This document shows, piece after piece, positions 1 to 7,784 of a stretch of DNA of 64,000 bases. The notes beneath the pieces were generated by a model that saw only the letters and a program-made list of their open reading frames with translations, made no database searches and was not told where the DNA came from. The position numbers and the translations under genes were made by a program. The stretch's first letter is position 1. Each line of letters starts with the position of its first letter. Source of the stretch: UMGS1958 sp045542415. Its GTDB lineage: Bacteria; Bacillota; Clostridia; UBA1381. The DNA lies in assembly GCA_045542415.1 (NCBI GenBank), contig JAZQKZ010000020.1, positions 25,616 to 89,615 on the forward strand. The letters run 5' to 3'.

Positions 1-19
1 AATAAGCTACGCATCTCGC

Positions 20-68
20 ACTTTTTTAAGACTTGAAGTATACACATACGTCGGCGTCTTAAAAAAGT
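20..68. repeat. Inverted repeat upstream of queC
   Basis: A 13-bp arm (20-32) pairs perfectly with 56-68 across a 23-nt loop. The arms are A/T-rich at the outside and no long T tract follows, so it may be the terminator of an upstream gene read into the window, or a structured leader of the que operon. It does not show the pattern of a preQ1 aptamer. Its role is unknown. Confidence 0.45.
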
Positions 69-108
69 ACAATCTGCTTGCTTCTTTTCCGCACGGAATG
101 GAGTTTTT

Positions 109-783
109 ATGGATAAAAAAGCATTAATAGTATTAAGCGGCGGACAGGATTCTACGACCTGCCTTTTCTGGGCAATTGACCGGTTCGGTAAGGAAAATGT
201 AGCTGCAATCGGTTTTGATTACGGTCAGCGTCACAAGGCTGAGCTTGTATGTGCAGAGGAAATCTGTGCAGAGCTTGATATCCCGTTTGAGGTGGTTGAG
301 ACCCCTGTTATAAATCAGCTCAGTGCAAATTCACTTACCCGTGAGGATATTCCGGTAGAAGAGGAGAAGCCGGAGGGAACACCGCCAAATTCATTTGTTG
401 AGGGCAGAAATTTACTGTTTTTGAGTTATGCCGCAATATATGCAAAAACGCATAATATGACAGAGGTAGTAACCGGCGTATGTGAAACGGATTTTTCAGG
501 ATATCCGGATTGCCGTGATATTTTTGTGAAATCACTGAATGTAACATTGAATCTCGCAATGGACTATAACTTTGTAATCCATACCCCCTTGATGTGGCTG
601 ACAAAGGCACAGACATGGGAATTGGCTGATAAGCTGGGACATCTTGATACAATTTACAATAAGACGCTCACCTGCTACAACGGAATTAAGGGTGAGGGCT
701 GCGGACACTGTCCCGCCTGCTTCTTACGCAAGCGTGGCTATGACGAATACATGGAAATGAGGGACACGAAATGTATGAAGTAA
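109..783 (+). CDS. queC: 7-cyano-7-deazaguanine (preQ0) synthase QueC
   Basis: ATP-dependent conversion of 7-carboxy-7-deazaguanine and ammonia to preQ0 in cytosolic queuosine biosynthesis. The 224-residue protein has the usual family length. Its N-terminus holds the PP-loop nucleotide-binding motif SGGQDST (residues 10-16). The C-terminus holds the four zinc cysteines (C189, C198, C201, C204). The ATG is preceded by GGAATGGAG about 7 nt upstream. The gene overlaps queD by 13 nt, so the two are probably translationally coupled. Together with queD, queE and the nearby folE it forms a GTP-to-preQ0 operon; queF is not in the window. Confidence 0.97.
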   Translation: MDKKALIVLSGGQDSTTCLFWAIDRFGKENVAAIGFDYGQRHKAELVCAEEICAELDIPFEVVETPVINQLSANSLTREDIPVEEEKPEGTPPNSFVEGRNLLFLSYAAIYAKTHNMTEVVTGVCETDFSGYPDCRDIFVKSLNVTLNLAMDYNFVIHTPLMWLTKAQTWELADKLGHLDTIYNKTLTCYNGIKGEGCGHCPACFLRKRGYDEYMEMRDTKCMK

Positions 784-1103
784 AAAAGAGAATAGAAGTA
801 AGTGCAGCACACAGATTAGAGCTTGATTATGAATCAAAGTGTACCAATCTGCACGGACATAACTGGATAATTGATGTGTATCTGAGAAGTGAAACCTTAA
901 ATGCGAATGGCATGGTTATGGATTTCACTGAAATCAAGAAAAAAATTCAGGATAAGTTTGACCATAAGGTAATTAATGAGGTGGTGGAGTTCAATCCGAC
1001 AGCCGAAAATATGGCAAAGTATATATGTGATGAGCTTGCACCCTACTGCTACAGAGTTGATGTGCAGGAGAGTATTGACAATATTGCAAGCTATATAAAA
1101 TAA
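771..1103 (+). CDS. queD: 6-carboxy-5,6,7,8-tetrahydropterin synthase QueD
   Basis: Converts 7,8-dihydroneopterin triphosphate, the product of GTP cyclohydrolase I, to 6-carboxytetrahydropterin. At 110 residues it is a compact member of the 6-pyruvoyl-tetrahydropterin synthase family. The zinc histidines are visible as H14 (SAAHRL) and the H28-G-H30 pair, with the catalytic cysteine C24 just before; DHKV and a C-terminal QES motif follow. The start overlaps the end of queC. The start is preceded by GGGACACGAA rather than a standard AGGAGG, and queE has the same context. Position between queC and queE supports the assignment. Confidence 0.95.
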   Translation: MYEVKKRIEVSAAHRLELDYESKCTNLHGHNWIIDVYLRSETLNANGMVMDFTEIKKKIQDKFDHKVINEVVEFNPTAENMAKYICDELAPYCYRVDVQESIDNIASYIK

Positions 1104-1115
1104 AAGGGACACGAA

Positions 1116-1793
1116 ATGAAAGTTATAGAAATATTTGACAGCATTGACGGCGAGGGCATTCGTACGGGTCAGCCGTGTACGTTTATCCGTCTTGCAGGAT
1201 GCAATCTGCGTTGCTCATACTGCGATACGCTTTATGCACTTTTCGGAGAGGATGAGCCGTGTGAATATACCGAAATGACGGTAGAGGAAATCGTTGCAAG
1301 GGCAAATCCGAAATTCAGACGTATCACCCTGACCGGTGGCGAGCCGCTTATTCATAAGGACTGTGATGTGTTAATTGATGCATTGTTAAAACAGGGCTAT
1401 GAGGTAAATATAGAAACAAACGGGGCAGTTGATACAAGACCGTTCAGAGAGGGACACGAAACAGACGAGCTGTTTTTTACCATAGATTATAAGCTTCCGT
1501 CAAGCGATATGGAAAATAAGATGCTATGGGATAATTTTGTATCCCTTAAACCGTATGACGTAATAAAATTTGTAGTCGGCTCGGATGAGGATTTGTCGGT
1601 GATGAAAAGTGTAATGGAAAAAATTGCACCGGTATATGAAAAAATGCCGCATGTATTTGCCGGAGTCGTGTTTGGTGAGTATGAGCCGATAAAGCTGATT
1701 GATGCGATAATGGCAGAGCCGGTCTTAAAGGATGTACGGTATCAGATACAGCTGCATAAGCAGATATGGCATCCTGATGAACGTGGAGTATGA
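1116..1793 (+). CDS. queE: 7-carboxy-7-deazaguanine synthase QueE (radical SAM)
   Basis: Radical SAM enzyme that contracts 6-carboxytetrahydropterin to 7-carboxy-7-deazaguanine. The iron-sulphur motif is CxxxCxxC at C29, C33, C36, preceded by the QueE-type substrate loop DGEGIRTGQPCTFIRLAGCN. A GGEP motif for SAM binding follows (TLTGGEPL). The 225-residue length is normal. The start lies 12 nt after queD and carries the same GGGACACGAAATG initiation context. The gene ends the que block; a 98-nt A/T-rich spacer separates it from the next gene. Confidence 0.96.
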   Translation: MKVIEIFDSIDGEGIRTGQPCTFIRLAGCNLRCSYCDTLYALFGEDEPCEYTEMTVEEIVARANPKFRRITLTGGEPLIHKDCDVLIDALLKQGYEVNIETNGAVDTRPFREGHETDELFFTIDYKLPSSDMENKMLWDNFVSLKPYDVIKFVVGSDEDLSVMKSVMEKIAPVYEKMPHVFAGVVFGEYEPIKLIDAIMAEPVLKDVRYQIQLHKQIWHPDERGV

Positions 1794-1891
1794 GGCGAAC
1801 AATAAAATTGCTCGCAAAGAATAAATAATAAAGAATAGATAATAAATATTGTAAGAATTTTTTTCAAAGAAAAAATTCATTGGAGTTTGTT

Positions 1892-2698
1892 ATGAAAAAA
1901 GAATTGGCAATAATTATATCTGCATTGTGTATGACATCTGCAATATCTGCAAAAGCAGACCTGACAAGTGGCATCTGCGGAGAAAATCTTACATGGACGT
2001 TTGACGACGGCACGCTGGCAATTGCCGGCACGGGAGATATGACAGAATTTGAATATGAATATAACATACCGTGGTACGAACTCAGATATAATATAGAAGA
2101 AATTAACATAGCTGACGGTGTGAGGAGTATCAGTAAGCGTGCATTTGCAAAAACAAGTGTTACAGGCATCACAATTCCCGATAGCGTTACGGCTATTGGA
2201 GCAGAGGCTTTCTGTGAATGTGACGAAATGACCTATGTAATTCTTCCCGACGGCATCAGCGTTATTGAAGCTTCAACGTTTAATGGCTGCACAAATCTTG
2301 TGAGCGCAACAATTCCTGAATCTGTTGAGACGGTCAGAAGCAATGCTTTTTATCTTTGTCGTTCGCTTGAAAATATATATTTTGAGGGCAGTGAAGAGGA
2401 TTGGCGTCGTATTGAATTCGAGAGCAAAAACCTTGATAACGTAACAATAAATTACGGTCGCGATATTTCAAATTTACGAATAAAAGATAATTATTTGCGG
2501 GCTACTGTGCATTTTCCGTACCGGAAATCACCCAATATTGCGGTTGCTGTATTCTATGATGAAGAAGGGCGGCTTGCATATGTAAGACAGGCACCTGTTG
2601 ACATCGGCTTTGCACCCGACCAGTTTCGTGGACAGGGATTTGTTACGATTGAATTGGGAGAATTTGAGTATGACACCTACAAGTTGTTTGTGTTGTAG
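1892..2698 (+). CDS. Secreted BspA-type leucine-rich repeat protein
   Basis: Predicted exported protein of 268 residues. I chose ATG 1892 over an upstream in-frame TTG (1880) because GGAG at 1882-1885 is correctly spaced for it. The N-terminus (MKKELAIIISALCMTSAISAKA) is a typical signal peptide with cleavage near residue 20-23. Residues of about 70-175 contain four to five BspA/TpLRR-type repeats (pattern IPxSVTxIGxxAFxxCxxL). The last about 80 residues look like a beta-rich domain of unknown identity. Such repeats commonly mediate surface adhesion, but the function here is unknown. It sits oddly between queE and folE, in the same orientation with a 14-nt gap to folE. Confidence 0.8.
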   Translation: MKKELAIIISALCMTSAISAKADLTSGICGENLTWTFDDGTLAIAGTGDMTEFEYEYNIPWYELRYNIEEINIADGVRSISKRAFAKTSVTGITIPDSVTAIGAEAFCECDEMTYVILPDGISVIEASTFNGCTNLVSATIPESVETVRSNAFYLCRSLENIYFEGSEEDWRRIEFESKNLDNVTINYGRDISNLRIKDNYLRATVHFPYRKSPNIAVAVFYDEEGRLAYVRQAPVDIGFAPDQFRGQGFVTIELGEFEYDTYKLFVL

Positions 2699-2712
2699 TG
2701 AAAGGATAAAAT

Positions 2713-3291
2713 ATGAAAAAAGAATTTGATCACGAAAAAATAAAAGGTGCAATCCGCACGATAATCGAGGCATTGGGCGATGACCCGGAGCGTGAGGGGC
2801 TTATCGATACGCCTGACCGTGTTGCACGAATGTATGACGAGGTTTTCGAGGGCATGAGATACACCAATGACGAGATTGCGGATATGTTTAACAAGTGTTT
2901 TGAGGATGTTCACTCAAACGACCTCGTGCTTGTAAAAGATATCGAATGCTTCAGCTATTGCGAACATCATCTGGCATTGATGTATAACATGAAGTGTCAT
3001 GTCGGATACATTCCTAACGGACGTGTTATAGGGCTGTCAAAGATTGCAAGAATTTGTGATATGGTATGCAAGCGTTTGCAGTTACAGGAGCGAATCTGTG
3101 CGGATATTGCCGAGATTATGCAGAAAGTGTGTCAGACAGAGGATGTTATTGTAATCGTTGAGGGTGAGCACAGTTGCATGACCGCACGCGGAATCCGTTC
3201 ACGCGGAGCAAAGACACGCACAAGTGCAATAAGAGGTTTGTTTGACAGCGACCATGAACTGAGGAATGAAGTATATGCGTTATTGAAATAG
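2713..3291 (+). CDS. folE: GTP cyclohydrolase I
   Basis: Homodecameric zinc enzyme that turns GTP into 7,8-dihydroneopterin triphosphate, the entry step to both folate and queuosine. The 192-residue sequence has the family's zinc ligands C83 (YCEHH), H86 and C155 (GEHSCM), plus the TPDRVARMY motif near the N-terminus and the RGIRSRGAKT segment. The substitution FSYCEHHLALM replaces the usual LLPF after CEHH. SD-like AAAGGATA lies just upstream. Its place next to queCDE suggests that it supplies QueD. Confidence 0.95.
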   Translation: MKKEFDHEKIKGAIRTIIEALGDDPEREGLIDTPDRVARMYDEVFEGMRYTNDEIADMFNKCFEDVHSNDLVLVKDIECFSYCEHHLALMYNMKCHVGYIPNGRVIGLSKIARICDMVCKRLQLQERICADIAEIMQKVCQTEDVIVIVEGEHSCMTARGIRSRGAKTRTSAIRGLFDSDHELRNEVYALLK

Positions 3292-3303
3292 CGGGGTAAC
3301 AAA

Positions 3304-5019
3304 ATGAAATTATATACAAAATCAGATTTTATAAATTTATGTACTGATATTCTAAACCCGATAAAGGATTTTTACAGTCCCGACGGTGCATTTATGATGT
3401 GCGGCACACACGGTACATGGTACGAGGAAGCAGGAGCTGCTGTTGAGGGATTTTCGCGTCCTCTCTGGGGACTTGTTCCGCTGTGGGCAGGGGGACATGA
3501 TATAGACGGTTTTAATGATATATATATCAAGGGTATTACTGCCGGAAGCGACCCGAAGAGCAGTGAGTATTGGGGAAATTACCATGACGGTGACCAGAGA
3601 TTTGTTGAGATGGCGGCTATGGCATATGGAATTATGTTTACGCCGGAACGTATCTGGGAGCCTCTTTCGGATAGTGCAAAGGATAATTTTGCAAGCTGGC
3701 TTTATGGTATAAATAATTTTATGGTATGGGACAGCAACTGGATTTTCTTCCGTGTGCTTGTAAATGTTGCCCTTAAAAAGGCAGGCAGAAAATATGATGC
3801 AGATAAGCTTGAAAGTGACCTCAGACGAATTGAGGAATTTTATGTCGGAGAGGGCTGGTACATGGACGGCGTGCAGGGACAAAAGGATTATTATATCCCG
3901 TTTGCACTCCACTTCTACAGTCTGATTTATGCAATGGTTATGGAGGATGAGGACGCAGAACGCTGCAAGCGTTTCAAGGCTCGTGCAGAGGAGTTTGGTA
4001 AGCAGTTTATCTACTGGTTTGCCGATAACGGTGAAGCACTTCCCTACGGTCGCTCGCTGACATACCGTTTTGCACAGATATGCTTCTGGAGTGCGTGCTT
4101 GCTTGCAGATGTGTATCCGGTGGAAATCGGTGTTATAAAAGGAATTGTTGTCCGCAATCTTGAGGGCTGGTTCGGAGACAATGATGTTTTTGATGCAGGA
4201 CATATTCTTACGGTTGGTTATAAATATTCGAATCTTCTCATGGGTGAGCATTATAATGCTCCGACTTCGCCGTACTGGGGCATGAAGACTTTTGCATTTT
4301 TGATGCTTCCGGACGAGCATGAGTTCTGGAGCTGTGAGGCGCTTCCTCTGCCGGAGCTTGATGAAATTAAGCCGATGAAATGTGCGGACATGATAGTACA
4401 AAGACGTGACGGCGAGGTGTATGCATATCCTGCGGGAACACATAATAACTTAGGCTGCGGACAGATTCCGGCAAAGTATCTCAAGTTTGCATATTCGACG
4501 TTGTTCGGATTTAATGTATCCTATTCACAGCTCAGTCTTGAAGAGGCTGCGCCGGATAATATGCTTGTATTTGTGGTTGACGGCATGGTTCTTATACGTC
4601 GCAAGAACATTGAATTTAAGATAAACGGAAATGAAATTATAACGAAGTGGTCGCCCATTCAGGGAATAACAGTTGAAACAACAGTTATTCCGACAGAAAA
4701 GGGACACAAAAGAATACACAGAATTAATTCGGAGTTTGAGTGTATGGCATATGACTGCGGATATGCTGTATCAAATTCGGATTCGGCAATGCTTGACAGC
4801 CGTGTTGAGGATGGTGTGTGTGTCATGGAAAATAAGTCAGCATACAGTAGTATAGCAGTAATGGGGACACAAAACTGTGACAAGTCGGAAACAAGATTTA
4901 TTTACACATCACCAAATACAAATATACTTCATCCCAGAACCGGTATTCCTGCGGCAGGTGTAAGGATTTTGAGGGGCGAGTGTGTGATTGAAACAGAGAT
5001 AGTTGCAGGAAAAAGATAA
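3304..5019 (+). CDS. DUF2264 family protein (probable alpha/alpha-toroid hydrolase)
   Basis: A 571-residue cytosolic protein without signal peptide or TM segment. The N-terminal part (GTHGTWYEEAGAAVEGFSRP, then WGLVPLWAGG, about residues 34-62) is characteristic of DUF2264. Tryptophan- and tyrosine-rich helices through residue 380 fit an alpha/alpha barrel like those of glycoside hydrolases and lyases, and a beta-rich C-terminal part follows. The family is related to carbohydrate-active enzymes, but I cannot name a substrate. It lies 12 nt after folE and 12 nt before the comM-like gene, so it is probably co-transcribed; no link to deazapurine metabolism is evident. Confidence 0.75.
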   Translation: MKLYTKSDFINLCTDILNPIKDFYSPDGAFMMCGTHGTWYEEAGAAVEGFSRPLWGLVPLWAGGHDIDGFNDIYIKGITAGSDPKSSEYWGNYHDGDQRFVEMAAMAYGIMFTPERIWEPLSDSAKDNFASWLYGINNFMVWDSNWIFFRVLVNVALKKAGRKYDADKLESDLRRIEEFYVGEGWYMDGVQGQKDYYIPFALHFYSLIYAMVMEDEDAERCKRFKARAEEFGKQFIYWFADNGEALPYGRSLTYRFAQICFWSACLLADVYPVEIGVIKGIVVRNLEGWFGDNDVFDAGHILTVGYKYSNLLMGEHYNAPTSPYWGMKTFAFLMLPDEHEFWSCEALPLPELDEIKPMKCADMIVQRRDGEVYAYPAGTHNNLGCGQIPAKYLKFAYSTLFGFNVSYSQLSLEEAAPDNMLVFVVDGMVLIRRKNIEFKINGNEIITKWSPIQGITVETTVIPTEKGHKRIHRINSEFECMAYDCGYAVSNSDSAMLDSRVEDGVCVMENKSAYSSIAVMGTQNCDKSETRFIYTSPNTNILHPRTGIPAAGVRILRGECVIETEIVAGKR

Positions 5020-5031
5020 CGGAGGTTAGGC

Positions 5032-6564
5032 ATGATTTCACAGATTAATACCTGCGGACTTATGGGAATTGATGGCTTCATGGTGAATGTCGAGACGGAT
5101 ATTTCCAACGGAATGCCGAATTACAGCATTGTGGGTTTACCTGACGCAACTGTAAAGGAAGCAAAGGAAAGAGTGAGTGCGGCAATCAAGAACAGTGGTT
5201 TTCATTTTCCGCCCAAGCGTATTACAATTAACCTTGCTCCGGCAAATACCAGAAAGGAAGGCTCCTTCTATGATTTGCCGATTGCGGTGTCGCTTCTGTG
5301 TGCATCGGAGCAGCTTGCGGCGGCGGATGCTGAGAACAGTGTATTTATAGGTGAGCTTTCGTTAAACGGTGATGTAAATCCGGTACCGGGAGTATTGCCG
5401 ATGGTTATTTCTGCATATAAAAACGGATTCAGACGCTTTTTTGTTCCGGAGGAAAATGCAAATGAAGCAGCGGTGATAGAGGGTGTAGAAATTTATCCGG
5501 TAAAAGCACTGGGTGATTTATTCAAGCATTTTTCGGGACAGGAAAAGATAGAAAAAAGAGTTGTTAATATTGATGAGTATCTGCGGAGCAGTGCGGTAAG
5601 CATGCTTGATTTCTGCGATGTAAAGGGACAGGAAAGTGTGAAGCGTGCGTTGGAGATTGCAGCAGCAGGAAATCATAATGTCTTGCTCATAGGAAGTCCC
5701 GGAACAGGTAAAACAATGCTTGCCAAGAGAATGGGAACAATACTTCCCGACATGACCTTTGATGAGGCATTGGAGGTTACGAAAATTCATTCTATTGCAG
5801 GTGCATTGAAAAAGGATCAGCCGCTGATAATACAGCGACCGTTCAGAAATCCGCATCATACAATATCTCCGGCAGGCTTGTCGGGTGGCGGAAGCATGCC
5901 CAGACCGGGTGAGCTGTCACTGGCACATAACGGAGTGCTGTTTCTCGACGAGCTGCCGGAGTTCAGGCGTGATGTGCTTGAGGTAATGCGTCAGCCGTTA
6001 GAGGACAGTGAAGTAACGATTTCAAGAGTGAATGCAACGCTCACATATCCGTGTAATGTAATGCTGATTGCAAGTATGAATCCGTGTAAGTGCGGATATC
6101 TGGGCGACGAGCGGCACGAATGTACATGCTCACCGGCACAGATTGTGAAGTACAGGAGCAGGATATCGGGACCGTTGCTTGACAGAATAGATATTCAGGT
6201 AGAGGTTGCGGCAGTAGAGTACGACAAGCTCAGCTCGGCGACAAAGGGCGAGAGCAGTGAGGTTATCAAGGCGAGAGTTGACAAGGCAAGAAAGTTGCAG
6301 ATTGAAAGATATAAGGGAAGAAATATTTATTCCAACTCACAGCTTGATGCAGGAATGCTTGACGAATTCTGTGTTCTCGGAAGTACTGCACAGTCGTTAT
6401 TGAAGATGGCATTTGATAATCTGGGGTTGAGTCCCAGAGCACATGGTAAGCTGTTAAAGCTGGCGAGAACCATAGCGGATCTGGAGGGCAGTGAGAAAAT
6501 CAAGTCAGAGCATATAGCAGAGGCGATAACCTATAGAAGCCTTGACAGAAAGTTTTTTGGTTGA
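5032..6564 (+). CDS. YifB/ComM family Mg-chelatase-like AAA+ ATPase
   Basis: A 510-residue protein of the YifB/ComM family, AAA+ ATPases linked in some bacteria to branch migration during natural transformation. It has the N-terminal Lon-protease-like ChlI domain (residues 1-170, GMPNYSIVGLPDATVKEAKERV). Walker A is GSPGTGKT (221-228), Walker B is VLFLDELPEF, and a Mg_chelatase C-terminal domain contains the SPRAHGKLLKLARTIADLE segment. The start has a good GGAGG site 8 nt upstream. It is the last gene of the que/folE run and is followed by a terminator hairpin. The role in this organism is inferred from family only. Confidence 0.93.
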   Translation: MISQINTCGLMGIDGFMVNVETDISNGMPNYSIVGLPDATVKEAKERVSAAIKNSGFHFPPKRITINLAPANTRKEGSFYDLPIAVSLLCASEQLAAADAENSVFIGELSLNGDVNPVPGVLPMVISAYKNGFRRFFVPEENANEAAVIEGVEIYPVKALGDLFKHFSGQEKIEKRVVNIDEYLRSSAVSMLDFCDVKGQESVKRALEIAAAGNHNVLLIGSPGTGKTMLAKRMGTILPDMTFDEALEVTKIHSIAGALKKDQPLIIQRPFRNPHHTISPAGLSGGGSMPRPGELSLAHNGVLFLDELPEFRRDVLEVMRQPLEDSEVTISRVNATLTYPCNVMLIASMNPCKCGYLGDERHECTCSPAQIVKYRSRISGPLLDRIDIQVEVAAVEYDKLSSATKGESSEVIKARVDKARKLQIERYKGRNIYSNSQLDAGMLDEFCVLGSTAQSLLKMAFDNLGLSPRAHGKLLKLARTIADLEGSEKIKSEHIAEAITYRSLDRKFFG

Positions 6565-6570
6565 CATAAA

Positions 6571-6616
6571 AAAGCATCTGCGGCGGCATATATGCTGTTT
6601 GCAGGTGCTTTATTCA
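6571..6616 (+). terminator. Terminator after the YifB/ComM gene
   Basis: An 11-bp stem (6571-6581 with 6601-6611, one G-U pair) ends in TTTATTC. The T tract is short but the position 6 nt after the stop codon fits an intrinsic terminator for the 0.1-6.6 kb operon. Confidence 0.6.
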
Positions 6617-6704
6617 TGGAATTATATATTTTGTAAGAAGTGCTTTTTATTGTTTTTTGTTTGTTGAAAATAGTATGCAAGTTGTATAAAGTTTTAAAAT
6701 GCGC

Positions 6705-6733
6705 TTGACTTTTCGTTATGTGTATGTTATTAT
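6705..6733 (+). promoter_or_regulatory. Sigma-A promoter of tRNA-fMet
   Basis: TTGACT (6705-6710), 17-nt spacer, TATTAT (6728-6733), about 35 nt before the tRNA 5' end. Spacing and sequence fit a vegetative promoter. Confidence 0.65.
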
Positions 6734-6767
6734 ATATTAGTACTCAATGAGAGGCACAAGTTAATAT

Positions 6768-6844
<77 letters not shown>

Positions 6845-6849
6845 GTTGG

Positions 6850-6900
6850 AAACCCAGTGTTTAAGCCATTTTCGGCATTTGACACTGGGTTTTGATTTTG
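6850..6900 (+). terminator. Terminator after tRNA-fMet
   Basis: An 11-bp perfect stem (6850-6860 with 6882-6892) encloses a small inner GCC/GGC helix. It is followed by TTTTGATTTTG. It begins 6 nt after the tRNA. Confidence 0.65.
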
Positions 6901-6938
6901 TCTGAAATTATGAAAAAGCTGGACAAGCTTTAAATGGT

Positions 6939-7078
6939 GTGAACCCAAAAGTTTGGACAGTTTAATATTAGCTTGTTTGTGAATGAGTCAGGCATTGTGC
7001 AGGCTCCATTCCTTTTAATTTAACAGAAATCCTGTCGTTGTAGTAATCAATGTACTTTTCGAGTTCTTTAATGTTCAT
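6939..7078 (-). pseudogene. IS3-family transposase 3' remnant
   Basis: On the minus strand a 36-codon frame (7078 to 6968) begins MNIKELEKYIDYYNDR and continues to KLKGMEPAQCLTHSQ, which matches the C-terminal end of IS3/IS150-type OrfB transposases (pattern YIxYYNxxRIxxKLKGMxP). A stop codon directly precedes it, so the rest of the gene is gone. The flanking segment at 6939-6962 (AACCCAAAAGTTTGGACAG) looks like an IS3-type end. This marks a past insertion beside the tRNA and at the left edge of the accessory island. Confidence 0.7.
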
Positions 7079-7237
7079 TTAGGAAATGTGGGACGCAAAA
7101 AGAATATCGACTATTTATTATCTACTATTCGCCACGTTAATATACCTAGTTGAAAATTATTTATGAAATTAGGAATGTTTAGACAAATTATCTATCAAAA
7201 AATGCGGTTATTTGCGTGATGTTTTTCTTGTGCAAAT

Positions 7238-7402
7238 ATAAGATAAATTTGATGTTACATATGATTTTGAGTCTATAGTTAATAAGCTCAATAGTATTGT
7301 TGATAAAACGCTGATTGCTGATTTAATTGAACTGGAGTCAAAAATACTTTTAATAGTAATGACATATGATTTGGTATTGATAAATACTCCATATGCAAAA
7401 TA
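7238..7402 (+). pseudogene. Orphan reading-frame relic
   Basis: A frame of about 55 codons ends at TAG 7400-7402 (ending MTYDLVLINTPYAK). It has no upstream start in frame and an in-frame TAA shortly before it. Amino-acid composition looks protein-like (FDVTYDFESIVNKLNSIVDK), and a terminator-like hairpin follows at once, so it may be the 3' end of a decayed gene. I do not recognise the family. Confidence 0.35.
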
Positions 7403-7432
7403 GTTATCTAACGATAGCTGTTTTTTTTGTTG
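7403..7432 (+). terminator. Intrinsic terminator before the island promoter
   Basis: Short stem AGTTATC / GATAGCT (one G-U pair, 4-nt loop) followed by eight T residues. It isolates the island promoter from upstream transcription. Confidence 0.65.
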
Positions 7433-7463
7433 TGAAAAATGTTCAATTTATTTTTCTGAATCA

Positions 7464-7492
7464 TTGACATTTTTCGACAAAAGTGATATAAT
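7464..7492 (+). promoter_or_regulatory. Perfect-consensus sigma-A promoter of the T7-like island
   Basis: TTGACA (7464-7469), exactly 17 nt, TATAAT (7487-7492): a full match to the sigma-A consensus. Start of transcription is expected near 7499, giving a leader of about 280 nt before the VWA gene. A perfect promoter is strong unless repressed; no clear operator repeat overlaps it. Confidence 0.85.
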
Positions 7493-7730
7493 TTATTATA
7501 TGATGGTGTAATTGCAGAGGTTGTTTGTCTCTTTGCTGCTCAGTGTAGTGAGTGTTACATAGACATACATGGTATGGAGATGTGATATGAGGCAAGCAGC
7601 AGATAAATAGGAGAAGTAAAAAGACTTGTTGTTAGGATAAGTGGGAAATATCATCATGAGAAATTGATGTGCTGACTGAGTGTCTAAATATTCAGTTACA
7701 GATAAATGCTAAAGAGGAAAGGTGAAGGTT

Positions 7731-7784
7731 ATGATAAAAAATCAATCCGGAAAATTGAATGTTAAGGAGGTGGGAATGTTTTGA
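7731..7784 (+). CDS. 17-residue leader ORF coupled to the VWA gene
   Basis: ATG 7731 is preceded by a purine-rich site (AGAGGAAAGGTGAAGG, 7713-7729). The frame encodes MIKNQSGKLNVKEVGMF and ends with TGA 7782-7784, overlapping the TTG start of the VWA gene at 7781. The AAGGAGG site of the VWA gene lies inside this frame. The arrangement suggests translational coupling or an attenuating leader peptide; whether the peptide itself matters is unknown. It could be a chance frame, although the ribosome site and exact overlap argue against that. Confidence 0.45.
   Translation: MIKNQSGKLNVKEVGMF

Noticed and set aside
1..108. preQ1 riboswitch upstream of queC
   Set aside because: The gene function made it likely, but the sequence shows only a long inverted repeat with a 23-nt loop and not the compact C/A-rich aptamer pattern.
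3352..4443. 363-codon minus-strand frame opposite the DUF2264 gene
   Set aside because: It is antisense to a well-supported gene with good starts and family motifs; its translation has no recognisable domain and a composition typical of an antisense frame.
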